DNA from: Plectrocnemia conspersa
Taxonomy: Eukaryota; Arthropoda; Insecta; Trichoptera; Polycentropodidae
Reading direction: 5' to 3'
DNA length: 64,000 bases
Assembly: GCA_009617715.1 (NCBI GenBank)
Contig: VTFK01000002.1
Location: 1,674,001-1,738,000 of the forward strand
Shown: positions 47,401 to 60,200 of the stretch, in pieces
Position numbering within the stretch: position 1 is the first letter of the stretch
Layout: every line of letters begins with the position of its first letter
Notes under the pieces: generated by a model
What the model was told of the DNA's origin: nothing
The model's database searches: none
The model's input: only the letters and a program-made list of their open reading frames with translations
Program-made: the position numbers and the translations under genes

Positions 47401-49030
47401 AAAATCTATGTCTCTTTGAATTGAATGTTGAAATCAAATTATTCTTGTCAGTGCAAAGAAAACATAGCTCTGCAGCTAACTTTAATCTTACTATGTTAAT
47501 ATCTCAAGTAAAATTTTCATATTTAATTTATTTCGTCATGATATATTTACATATTAAATTAAATAATTAAAAATGCAAGCAATTATAAAAAGTAACAATT
47601 TTTTTACAACAAGTCCGTTTTTTTGGCACGGAATTTATGTTCAAGTACGAAAGCTTTCAACTTAATTTTTAAATATTATTTTTGAAAGTAAATATTTGAT
47701 ACGTATTTGTTTTATGCGTTCAATTTCTGTATTTATTCAGTTGTTAGTATTTTTATTATAATAATTGCTACGTTTCGACTTTGACTATTATTATAAGGAT
47801 TATTTCGTAAGTTTACTCAATTTAATTACATGTACACTGTGTGAACATTACCGCGCAATTTTTTCTCACCATAATAGAAAGGTAGCTTGATTAAAAATAT
47901 TTAGTTTATTATTTAGTAGATATTTTAGAACAACAAAATATACTTAACCTGGAAGTTCATATTATGGCACTGTAAAATAGTCTTAGGGCGTTTTCATTCA
48001 AGCTGCATCTTTTTTTGATATCTAATCAAAAAAGTATGTAATAATAAATTAAGCATTGATTCCCTCACTGAAAATTCAAAAAGTATAACGATTATGATTA
48101 TTTAAAATAACTATTATTCCCCAATCATTATTTTGTAATTAAATAATATTTTTTGCATTATTTGGTTAAATAAATTATTAAAAACCGGGAAAAAATTACG
48201 AATATATTCGAATATTCAAATATTTCATCAATTTTTCGCTTAATATTTGAATAGTTGAAAACTACAAATAATTAAGAACCCTAGTAATAATGTAATTTGA
48301 TTCAAAATAGTTGCTGTTTTAGCAGATATATTAGAAAAGCAAAATAAAATTAATCTGAAACTTCATATTATGGCATTACAAGTTTGGCATCATGGCATTT
48401 TAATCCCAGCTGTAAAATAAATATAAAATTTTTTTATAAACATGTTTGAGAGACTCTGCAATGTAGTAGATGGATCTGAAGATGAAATAGCAACTATTTT
48501 CGTTGCATTATCTTTACCTTATTACAAATGTATCACGGGTCATTTGACTTTTATAAAATGCGGTTGGGAACCTGTAGTATATATTTCCTACAGTTATTTG
48601 TATTGGTTCTAATAGTAATTTAATGATGATTTTAATTAACAATGTCGAAACAGAACAAGTTACCTTACGAATTCAAACTTCTGAATTTTATTTTATTTTA
48701 TGCGGATTTTCGATAGCGTTACCATTTTCTGTCGCGATTTTCTAGTAAACCGTTAATGTAATCACTAATATTTATCACATACCTTATATATGTACTTCTA
48801 AGAGCAACGAAAATATATATTTAATTAGTTTATTTTTAACACAGTAGTGTTTAAGCTGCAATATATGCTTAAAATAGAGGCACGAGCAAACATCCTTGTC
48901 GTACACCATTTTGTACTTAATTTTTAGGCCCCCAATCTATTATTAATGCAGAATCGCCACTTAATATGTAAAGTAGAAACTCGCCGAGTCGTAAAGTGTC
49001 TATTTTTTACTATAAATTCTTCTGCCTAAA
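47401..49030. other. AT-rich stretch with a diverged local duplication
   Basis: About 120 bases at 47880-48000 and at 48300-48430 share AGATAT(T)TTAGAA...CATATTATGGCA in the same order, indicating an old tandem-type duplication or two copies of a small repeat. A TTCGAATATTCAAATA palindromic scrap lies near 48208. Confidence 0.45.
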
Positions 49031-49510
49031 GAATTCCACGCATGCCCTTAACGACCGAACCCATTCTCCTCAATCTGACTCTCTCGCCTAGGAACTCTCG
49101 CGGTTGGATAACTCGCCAGCCAGCGGCTAGCCATCTACGTAACCGTTATCGGTTGTACCTGCACGTGTGTTGTTTATATCACACACAGCCTACAACCGAT
49201 GACCACTTTCACAAGTCGTCTCAGTCAGTTGCAGCCAGATACACGACGAAGGCGAACGTCTTCGCCGGCCGCGTTCGCTTTCGACAGACAAAACACCACC
49301 ACCGCACACACAACCAGTTCGTGTTAATATTAGTATATTTTCCTCCTTTTTTCGTCATCTTTCGATAACCGGTTATTTTCGTTTTGATTGTGCACGACAA
49401 ACATCACAGTTTTGCGAAAATTCGTCGAGTACAATTTATTACGACGGAGAAACGATCTCTAGTCTCTTTGTGTGTGTTAGTATAAGTGTGAATAAGTCTT
49501 TATAAAATTT
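49031..49510 (+). promoter_or_regulatory. CpG-richer promoter and 5' UTR candidate
   Basis: GC and CpG rise abruptly between 49040 and 49470. TCAGTCAGTTGC near 49221 matches the arthropod initiator (TCAGT). The longest frame (49042-49368) has no domain, so a non-coding first exon is the better reading. Direction is inferred from the initiator. It may serve the gene whose coding exon starts at 55432. Confidence 0.35.
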
Positions 49511-49919
49511 AATAAATATGATAATGTGCGTTATTCGAATTGTTTGAATTAAAAAAGAATGGGATATGTTATGTTGCCCATTTGTTGTTATGTTGTCCAT
49601 TTGTTATGATGTCTATAGAATGCCCGCGAAACAAGCTCATATTGCCATAATTGACTTGCAGCAAGTATCACTTACGCGGAGCATATAAATGCACTTGAAA
49701 ATATAGCATAGATTTTTAATATGATTTTAATTTGACTATAAAAAGAAAGGATATGTTATGTATTTATTATTGGAGAGATATTAGCAAAAATAGTTTATAC
49801 AATAAATTGCATTTTAAAAAAGGGCCAATACTTGACGCAACAACTAAGCAAGAACATGTTAGGTTATTTCATATAAAATATCCAATTTTTGCTACATATT
49901 AAACGTTTTTATTTTTTAA

Positions 49920-50290
49920 AACTATAAATTTATTAAGCAAAATATGTTCCATTTACAGAAATGGTATTTTGCCAACCATTCAACAATTAATGAAATCCTT
50001 GTTTACAAAAATTGTGAAGCTGTGAAAGAATTTTGTAATATCACTCATATTTCAAATAAACAAGTCTAAATGTTTAAAAACGTGTTATTCTTCGTTAAAC
50101 AGTAATAGTATAGTTTAAGGTCCATTATAACGTAAATAATACATTTCTTATCGCAGGTAATGATTTCCTTCAAGAAAGTTTTTTCTGAGCACTAAAAGGA
50201 GCAGACTTCAAAATGTTACTGTTTTTGCTTTTCAGTCAATTCCTGCGGTACCTATTTGTTCATTTTTTCACCTTTCTTATGGCATTTATA
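49920..50290 (-). pseudogene. mariner transposase fragment, copy 1
   Basis: On the minus strand, frame-shifted text reads GKVKK, LTEKQK, FEVCSF and then TFLEG, close to the mariner block GKVKKLDKWVPHEL...RFEVCSSL...PFLDRI. It continues into degraded C-terminal sequence toward 49920. Heavily decayed. Confidence 0.6.
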
Positions 50291-50479
50291 TGTTTTGAAA
50301 CGAAAATATCACTCCGGTTGTTAAAGTTCGTATTATTAAGAAATATGTCTAAATTGTGATAATCTGTAGGATGATAATTTCTAAACTATTTTTTAAGTGC
50401 TATGTCTCACATAATCATGGAGAAATATCACTAAATATCTGTTTAACAACATAAAATATTTCATGTTTAATTTTCTATT

Positions 50480-50985
50480 CATGGTTTTAATTTATCTATA
50501 AAATAATTCTGGTGTAATAATCTTGCCATATTTAAAAAGATCGTTTAAAAATCTTTCCAAATACCATACTGTCACCATAATTTTTTTCGGGTTCCAACTT
50601 GGTTCGGGACATATTTTTAGAGCTTCTTTACTGTTTAACCATTGTCCTGATCATATCACAGGTAATGATTCTCTTCAAGAAAATTTTCCTATTGTTTCTG
50701 AGAACTTAAGAAAAATATACTTTGAAACGTTGCTGTTTCTATCTTTCGAGCAGTTCGTGTGGTACCCATTAATCCATTTTTTTACTTTTCCTGTGGCATC
50801 CAGATGCCATGAAACAGTTGCAGGAGAAACCTCTAAGTATGGTGCGAGTATTGGAACAGAAAAATATTCTCGAACCAATGTATTACAGTTCTCTGACTAA
50901 CAATACCCTCACCAAATCCCAAATTGATATTTCTTGTGGCTTGCACCGCAATGTGTATTAGTTTATGCTCGTACCTAAAATGAAT
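50480..50985 (-). pseudogene. mariner transposase fragment, copy 2
   Basis: The minus strand reads ATRNINLGFGEGIVSQRTVI and then WFEN (N-terminal helix-turn-helix). After a gap comes LEVSPATVSWHLDATGKVKK, then PNQVGTRKK and MVTVW-type sequence before decay. The order matches mariner transposases of the group whose human relative is SETMAR. Acidic catalytic residues are lost and the frame is broken several times. Confidence 0.75.
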
Positions 50986-51159
50986 GTAAATCTTTTGTCG
51001 ACATCATAATGCATAGACTGAAAAATAAAATATACAAAGAACACAACCACCGTTGAATAAATAAATAAATTAGTTATTTACTAATTTTATCCGCATTCAT
51101 TCATATTTTTTTGCTAAACGCTAAGTTTGGACATAAACTCCAGTTAATATCTTATAACA

Positions 51160-51300
51160 TTTGATTTCTCAATATTCAATATTTCTGCAAGTTCTTTTGA
51201 GGCCAGTCGGAGGTGTACATTCATCAAAGCCTTAAGATGTTCATGATCGAAGGTTAAATGATAAATTTCCGGAACAGCTTATTGAACTAAAAGTGACTCG
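51160..51300 (-). pseudogene. mariner helix-turn-helix fragment, copy 3
   Basis: The minus strand reads FDHEHLKALMNVHLRLASKE and then LAEILNIEKSNVIRY, the second helix-turn-helix of a mariner transposase. It lies just upstream, in minus-strand terms, of copy 2 and may belong to the same or a nested insertion. Confidence 0.55.
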
Positions 51301-51611
51301 TTTAATTTTTTATATTTATTCATATTAATAACATATAATGTTATAAGTTATTTTTGGGGTAGTTAAACGACCGAAGACGAAACGAAACTGATCTTGAGTT
51401 AAATAGAATATCAATTTTAGAAAATAAATAAAACCTATTCCAAATTGGCTATGACAGTGACAGCAATGCAATTATGTTATGGTGTTTGAGGATATTTTTT
51501 TATATTTTATGAATTAGCAAAAAAATAAAATAAGACATAAATTTATTTAATAACTAGTTTTCTTGTCAAAATCTGAATGAAAATTCATAAACATCCATCT
51601 GTATATTTAAT

Positions 51612-51680
51612 ATTTTAATCGAACTCAGGGCTTTTATGTATTATTCACCGAATTATACCACTGGTCTATCATGCTGACAT
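51612..51680 (-). repeat. tRNA-derived SINE head
   Basis: On the minus strand TAGACCAGTGGT (box A) and GAGTTCGATTA (box B) stand about 30 bases apart, the normal tRNA promoter spacing. There is no tRNA folding beyond this, so it is a SINE relic and not a tRNA gene. Confidence 0.55.
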
Positions 51681-51699
51681 GTAACATTTAGCTTTTTAA

Positions 51700-54600
51700 C
51701 ATTATCAAAAATTGTAAATAATATAAAAAATATTAAATATAGTAATAATAAAAAATATCATTATAAAATACCTAGGTTTTAATGCTGAAAATTTTACTGA
51801 TTAGATTCTAATAAAATACTTTAAATAAAAAAAAGAATCTAAAAAAAAATGGTTTACAGGAAAAACCTAATGATTAAATTAACTTAACATTTTACTTATT
51901 ACTCTAAGTCTTATCTCTGTAACGGAAATAATTTAGTGCGGTGAAATTCAATATACATTTTAATTAATTTAAAAATCGAAAAGTCACGTTGCTTTTTTCA
52001 CATTCATGTCATATAATGAACTGTCATTGCCAATCTTGATTAATGCCTAACAAAACTATTAGATGTCTTTTTAAAAATCTAATACATATTTTAATAAATT
52101 ATGATAATGTGAATTGTGTAAGGATTACAATAAAAAATTAACAGGGCTTCTTATATAAGTATTTTTATAAATAATAAATTTGACACACATTTTCAAAGTA
52201 GGTACATCTCTTAAATATTCCCTAAAACACAGCTTTCATTATTGAGTGTTTCAATGTTCGTTTTCGATCAACATTGGGTCATAGTATGTTGAGAGGATAA
52301 TTTATAAAAAAACTGTTTATATGATATTCATGGCATGTTTCCGAAACAAGTTATTTTACTGCGTAACCTTTTATTATATACTCGTAAATTCCGGTTTTTT
52401 GCGTAATTTTCGAAATCATTTTGGTCTTTATTTTATTTAATCAATATGAGGATAGTTCTATGCTGAACATCTTTTTTTTCCTTATACATATTTTGTTATA
52501 CTACTAATAGGATATAGATGTATTAATGTTAATATTTTAAAAGAAGCAATTACTGCTGCTAAAAAAATTATAATACTGTGGAATGGATCGTATTCTTTCT
52601 GCACTTTTTAATCCAAAGTATTTAGCTAAAGCAAAAATCAAATTGGTATGATAACAGTTCTTAGTATTTTATTTTATTTATTTTTGTAAATTAAATTAGA
52701 ATAAGGTCTTGGTTATAACGTATATTATTAATATATATTCATGAATAAATTTATCCGCGAAAAGGGTCAATGTCACAATCTAAAGGGAAAGTTAGATGCT
52801 ATATATATTTTCTGAGTTACGCGCGTCTGATTTCTAGAAATTCAATAGTGTTCAGTGAAAATGAAAAAGAACTATAATTCATAATACTAATAATAATTAA
52901 TATACCGTATTAATATATTTATGTTTATTGTCAAAGTCATGCGTCATAAATGATAAATAAAATAGTGAATAGAGAATAGACAATAGAAAAACTGTTCTAA
53001 GATGAAATCAATTTTTTACTACACATTGCTTAGTTTATGATTTTTCATGTATGAAGACATAACAACAAGCTTTTACTCATGTCATTAGCAATAAAACACG
53101 ACCTTGCAAAGTTGCACCTGTCAAGAAATTACATCATTCTATCCATCATCTTTCTAGCTATTAAGGTTTTGATGGATACATATTTACTAAATATCGTAAT
53201 TTTAATTATTAATTTCGGGATTGGGGAATCAAAGGTATTTGTTTCCTTTTATCTTCTAAACGGGACTCTTCCTGTAAAATATGTAGGATTCAAACATTTT
53301 TAGATATATACGTATATGTATGATACATAAATGTTATTGCAAAATGATAATTAATTTTCGATTATTAACTTATTTAATTTATGTACAAACCAGAATTCTT
53401 TGGATTATTATATTAGCAAGTGCTACACAGCCGGTTTCCAGAAACTGGTTATTAATAATTTGGAAATAAGTTGTTAAAACACATTTGAATACATCAGTTA
53501 CAATTTTGAAATATGTACCAAGTACACCTTGATATTTTTTAAAAGTTGAGCAAGAGTTGTATTAATAAGTATCAAGCTATTCTTTAATGTAGTACTTATT
53601 TTTTCTCCTTTATTTGTTTTATAGCTCTTATATTTTGTCCATGCATAAAAATAAAATATGTATATTTATTATTTTTCTGAATCTCTAAAGAATTTTAGGC
53701 TTTATCTATTTAGTTAAAAAGTTTGCCTTAAAAGTTAAAGCTTTTAATTTAATTTAAATCACGAAAAAAAATTTTTTTTGTATATTTTGTGTATTTTTAA
53801 TATTTACTAAAAATTAACATTTTAGCTTAATGTGATTTTACTTAATTTATAATAGTTTTAGATATCCATTATATTTTGTATTCTATCAAAAATATGATTA
53901 TTGCAGTATTAAACACAAAATTATAGTGAGTGTAATACAAAATCAAACTATATTGTGTTTTTTAAATAAGCTATTGTATTTGTTATTATTTTATAAAGAT
54001 TTTTGAGACCATGATTAACCATGACACGTTATAAAAATGACTAAAATTAGTAATTACAAAAAAACATTGCTGATTCATTAATTATAAATTTCTCCAAACT
54101 TTAACAATCATTGAGTGTGTCATTTAATCACAAACATTTTTTCCGTATAAAATGACCGGAACTAAAAAACATAAACAAACGAATCATAAAAAAACTAATA
54201 AATGACAGGAAAAATGCACTTCTATAATAATTGCAAACAAACCGATATTCCTTATGACCATGAAAGTACTTAAACATTCTGCGATTTCTATGTTATTTAC
54301 TCAAAGTCACGGATCACGTAAGCATCGGAACAAATATACGTGGTATTTATTCTAAATAGTAACACTTTTTAATGGTGTACCCAGAAAATATAATACATAT
54401 TTTATTATGTTGCTCAGAAAGCTACTTTGGAATGAGTTAGCATTTTTAAGTCCTGTATTAAAAAATGTTGAATTATTCACACTCCTTCATTTTTATTCTC
54501 ATCCTTAAATCTATTACATTAATTAAAGCTTGTTCAAGTGACAGTCAGGACTTTGTGAGTAATACATTAATACGTTCAGCTTTATATTTGGTTCAAAGGC

Positions 54601-55299
54601 GAGATAAAAAATAGTTAGACCATATATACAAATCACTGTCGTATCTCACAAAGACCGAGACTTGGAAATCATCAAAAGTCCATGAGTTGCTCCATTACAT
54701 ATAAAGAATATATGTATAATTTTTGCGATTATATGTATCATACATATAACTCGTTTTTGGTTGTTTCAAATCTGAAGAGAGAAATCAAGATTTTAGCTTC
54801 AATATTTCCAATTTGCTGTGTACATTTTTATTCTCAACGTTTATCAAGCCGTGTGTAATATTTACAGAGAACTTATGATTTTTTATTTTCACCAAACAGC
54901 ACGTAAATCCGAATCATGCTTTAGATCAATCTATATATTCTCTAGAATATGTCTTTGCCTCCACTTGAAAGATTAAGAACCCTTTATTTTTTTATGTTTA
55001 TTGCTTATCATTATTTTATATTCAATGCTAATATAACAAAATGTGTATGCATTTAGATAGATACACACAACTTACAATGGTTTACCTCTGTATTTTAAAT
55101 AAAAAAGTTTCGACGTACTATAAATGTTAAGGTCCACTTTCATTATTACAGTATATTCGCGAAGGAAAAAATCGAAAGTCCTTTTATTTCGTAACGGATT
55201 ACTCATACGCGGGGAATAACAATTTTCTCAAAACGAGTACTTCCGTTCACTGACGCGTTTCCGCAAACAAATATTATTTATTGTTTATTTTTTTATTCA
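51700..55299. other. AT-rich intergenic or intronic stretch
   Basis: No coding, RNA or repeat signature was supported. The plus-strand frame at 53079-53303 is hydrophobic and probably chance. Confidence 0.4.
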
Positions 55300-55517
55300 A
55301 GAACGAACCAATGCATAGGAGGCAGTAGCGAAGCGAACGCAAACCAGTAAACACCTGTGCCATATTCGCTCGTCGTAGCTAGTTAAGGAAACAGTGCTAT
55401 TTCACGTGATTGTGCCAAATATATTGAGAAGATGCCTGTGAATCACGGTTTGGAGGTTGATGACGAAGTGAAGAAGGAGAAGTTAAAGAGGATGTTTTCC
55501 TGGTCCAGTAGTTTGGG
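55300..55517 (+). CDS. First coding exon of an unidentified gene (5' partial)
   Basis: A CpG-richer 5' leader (55300-55431) with a CACGTG E-box near 55404 leads to ATG at 55432. The exon codes for about 28 residues, MPVNHGLEVDDEVKKEKLKR followed by MFSWSSSLG, and stops at a consensus donor GGG|GTAAGT after 55517 (phase 2). The text is charged and helical at first and has no stop. The gene is not recognised. No compatible downstream exon was found by eye in the next 8.5 kb, so the rest likely lies past a long first intron. It could share the 49.2-kb promoter as an alternative start. Confidence 0.55.
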
Positions 55518-58500
55518 GTAAGTTATATTATTTTAATATTTAATACGAGTTAATAAGTAGATCTACTTGAAAAATATAAATTAATAAATATTTTTAGTAT
55601 ATTCCTAAATGATTGGTTATAAAATAACTCTTTAAACAGACTTTTTGGTAAAGACCGAAAGATAAATTTGGAATATTAGATATGAAAATATATTATAAAT
55701 TAAATTAATGATCGATATCATCTTTTATTATTGCGAGCTTCCGGAAATCAGTTCCGGCTTATGAATAACATTGACCTAATAAAACAATGAGTATCATTTT
55801 CCGTGTATTCAATTATACGCTTTTATTGTTATAATTAAAAATAAGGAAATAACACATAGATCGAAATATAATAATCATGTATTATATTTGTTCTTATGAT
55901 GACAGATTATTAGGTAATGTTATATAATATAATAAATATTCAAAGGATTATGATATAATATATTCAATATTCTAACTGTTACATCAATAGGTCACGATTA
56001 TAGAATATCAAAAACAGGAATAAGCAATAAGTTGAATGATTTTTTATAAAAAATAAAATTTCGCAATATTTCAACATCTAATTTGAATACAGTTTAACGC
56101 GATTTTTACAGTCGTGATATTAACTTCCTTAAACTTTTCAGTATTACTGTTTTAATTTCTTATATAAAATCTAGTTAATTTAAAAATTTAAGATCTCTTT
56201 TTTGCTATTTCTTTCTAAAAGTCAGCTTTGTTCTCCAACTAAGTAGTTGTAATTATGTATTTTGTTATATGAATAACATCTATCTATTCCATAAAAAACA
56301 TTTTCTTTTTATTATTTATTCAATTAAAGTTTAGTCAACAAATAATCTTTGATTTTTTAAATGTCTTATGAATTAATGACAAAAACATTTGTAAACTTTG
56401 AAGCCTAAGTAGTTTTAATCTTCTGTTATGTTCTGTTACTGCTGTCTATTGTCTTGAGCTATTCTATTCTATAAAGGTCATTTCATATTTAATATTTTAT
56501 TAGTTAAATCTTAATAGAGGAATATTCAATTGCTGTGTATTGTATAAATGTAACTAAAGTTTGATAGATTTATTGCTTGTTTTTATAATTCATTTGCATT
56601 AAATAACTATCTAAGTTCGGATCAGTATTAAAACACCATAAAGATCACATTGAGGCACTTTACATTGATTTTTATTGGCTGAAATCCGTCAATACTTTAT
56701 GCTATGCGCTTAGTAAGCTATACAAAGTATTGTGAATTATGAGCTTATAGAGTCCAACTAAAAAATGTATACAGAGAAACACTGTAATAGAAATGAGACT
56801 CGAATTGTGAACAGTCCCACTGAAGATGTATTAATAAATATATTAGATGTGTTATAAAGTATCCACATTATGCCTTAGTCCTTGCTCTCTTTAGTTTTTA
56901 TTAATTCAAGTCGACAAAACTTGCATTAAAGTATCTAAAATTTTATATTGATAGTAATATATACTTTCCGAAGAATATCTTTAAAACTTTTGCAACAATC
57001 TAACACTAAACAGTAGTAAATATTTAGCGGAATATCCGCTATTATAATAAATATCCCCTCTCATGAGCACGCGTCACTATTAAATGCCTTTCACTCGTCG
57101 TACACGCTACCAGTATTTTCCGTACTTAGAAAATACACAAAATGTGAAATTTCATACTTAAGAATAGTCATTTTCTAAGACGCATTAGCTTCAGATTATA
57201 ATATAACTATTTATATATTTTTTACTTTCTGTAAAAAATATTATTAAATTATTAGTCGAAAAAAATTATCAAGCTCTTTTTGTATTTCCAATACGTAAAT
57301 AATTACGTGTTGATAATGTTGGTTAAAAATATTTTACGTATTCAGTTACAAGGTTAAAAACTATTTTTTAGTAAGTCCTCGTCGGTTCATTCATGTAGCA
57401 CGATGAAATTGTGCCACCTGAATATTTGATCACTTAACGGAATTAATAGCCTTAGCGATTAATATCACTGGCGTAAGCATCATAAAAGAAAAGTTTTTGA
57501 TAAAAAAATAATAAACTCGTTTTTGGTTGCGATTTGTCCAAGCCAAGGTCTGACCCGAATCAATGAATCAGTGAAATTTATATTTGAGCAATGAAAAAGT
57601 ATAGATATAAAATTATATAAAAAGTCAATATTATATTTGTAATAAAAATTTTATATTAATAAATATTATCGATTTGCATTTCACGACAAAAAATTAAAAT
57701 ATACATTTAATGAATAATAAACTTTTTGTTGTAAAAATCTATGTATGCTACACACTTTAAAATAAGTGTGTACAACACAATATATTTTGATTTATTAAAA
57801 TAATTTTATTTGTAAACATACAATTACTGTGAAATTAAATCAAGTTCATATGTGTAGTCGTATTAAAATATTGTAGTGAATATTTATCCTTATTATGCAA
57901 AAAAAAATTAAAAAAGTAGATATTATATAAATGTACAGAAAAAAACGAATCACATTTGAAATCATCATATTTCGTTTATAACTAAAGATATGTTATATGT
58001 TTTTATTAAGTTTTTTCATTTATTTTGCTATATTTTAATCAAAATGCATGAAAAAACGTAATAAAACATAATCATATTTACTGCATTAACTGTAGAATGT
58101 TGAAAAACATCCATAAAGTCAAAATTTGAACCAAGTACTTTTTCATCGAAGAGGTGTATAATAAATAAATTTACCGTCCAATTTTCTGTTGATGAAGTGA
58201 ATACCTTCCATTTCGTAATATAAACAGCACTCCCATATCATTTAGATCTCTAGATTTCGCAAATTGACGACGAATGTCATAAAAACGAAATTCATAAAAA
58301 CAGTATAAATTTATTTTACTCTTCTTAAATCGAAATAAGTGCAGTTTTGCGTTATATGTTCATTTCTAAATAAAGGATTTTTTGATAGGTATAACACTGA
58401 ATACACACCCTTTCACTAAGATACATCTAAATATTGTATCAAATGGTTCACAAATACTCACTGGTAAAATTTAAAATTTTAGATACTTTTATCCTCAACC

Positions 58501-59819
58501 CGATTTATTGCACCTATTTCAATATATATTTTTAAGACTTTAAACTGATGATTGGTTGTAACCGATATGATGTAAATTTTGTCTTATCGATAATCCAAAT
58601 AACGATTATATAATAATAAGATTTTTTTTACTCAAACTAAATTATGGACGATTTGGTATTAATTTGTTTATAAATATTTTAAAGTTATAGGTTGTTGTCA
58701 AATCTGTTATTAGTTTTTATCTTTCATGTGTAGTTTGTAAACAACAATTTTTTTAAATGACAAAATTAATTTTAATAAGAATCTTCTTGTACAGTGACTA
58801 ATTAGAATGTGTTCTCAATCTTTTAATCAATAAAAATTTAATCTAAAACTACGACCTTCGTTCTCTTTGAGCATTTACAAGATGGCGTGCTCAATATGGC
58901 AAACAATGGTAAATAATTTTCATTTGTAGCCTCTGTGGAAAACAACGTAACGTGTTTTTCGTTTTTATGTACGCTATTTGTCAATTCGTAAACGTTTGCT
59001 AAATCACACAGATTAAACTTTGTCACGGCCCGTGTATGATTTCTATCATTACACAATTATTATTAAATATAGTTTAATACAATAAATAAAAAGGCATTTA
59101 ATTCTAGTATTGTGAGTGAAGCAAAGGGAATTGAAAAGAAAAACATTAAATTAGATCAAAATTAATCATTAATAATTTTGTGATTCAATCATCATTAGAA
59201 TTACATAGAAACTAATAATACTAATACGTAAATCGTAAATCTCCTTGAACCTTACTTTTTTATAGAAAGATCGAAGTCTATGCTGTGACGAGTGCTTAGA
59301 GAAAAACGCACATTGTTGAAGCTATGACTAAAAAATATATTATAATTTATTTATTGCATTTATGTGTCTTTGGCGACAATCACATAAATCGAATATAATC
59401 AATAAATAGTATTTTAGTTAGGAAACAAAATTTTAATGATCGTTGCGAATGAACTACTATTAAATTTCGCTTTCATTATCGCCCACGGGTGAAAACGAGA
59501 AATGAATACATACATATGTAGTATGTACCGTTTAAGTTATGTTTACGATGAAGAAATGCGCTGACATGCATCCATAAATAAAGTTAAATCATTTCAGTTA
59601 AATAGACGCATAAAAAGTTATTTATTTTAAAATAAATATCATTAGATAATAAACATGTTAATTATACATAATTAGAAAATGATGTGCTATTTTAATATCA
59701 TTTTCAGAAATGAATGTGATCTTAAATCGATATAAGTTTAGATCACATTAGAAGTATTAGGTTTAACATTATCATGAAACAATATTATTACAAGATTGCT
59801 TATCAACATCATATGTTTA
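55518..59819 (+). other. Probable first intron, AT-rich
   Basis: No exon, RNA gene or classified repeat is supported in this stretch. Runs of AT-rich low complexity dominate. Confidence 0.4.
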
Positions 59820-60200
59820 GTGGTTGATTTTCTATTCATGGTTTTAATTTCCCAACAATATTATCTCGCATGGTTAAAGAAACGATGGTTGAAAAATTCC
59901 TTCCGAATATCACCACATTTTTTCGGGTTGAAACTCGGTTTTGGATTATGATTTGGAGCTGTTTTTCTGTCTAACCATTATACTGCCAACTTCTAGTTAA
60001 TGTAAAGAATCCATTACTTATCCCAAATAATGATTATATTTGAAAAAAGATTCCCTATTGTTTCTGAGAATTAACGAAGAACAGACCTTTCTGTATGTTC
60101 GTGCGGTACCCTATTTGTATTTTTTTATTACCTTTTCTACAGTATCAATATGTTATGAACGGTTACATTATATAACAGAGAAATGACCGCAGCTTTTTAT
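59820..60200 (-). pseudogene. mariner transposase fragment, copy 4
   Basis: The plus strand shares TTTTCTATTCATGGTTTTAA, TTTTTTCGGGTT and CCTATTGTTTCTGAGAA with 50470-50710, in order. The minus strand reads VCSSLILRNNRE and then degraded sequence ending FQPEKM. It is the same mariner family as the 49.9-51.3 kb fragments. Confidence 0.7.

Noticed and set aside
50523..50900. 125-codon plus-strand frame
   Set aside because: Shadow of the minus-strand mariner transposase fragment.
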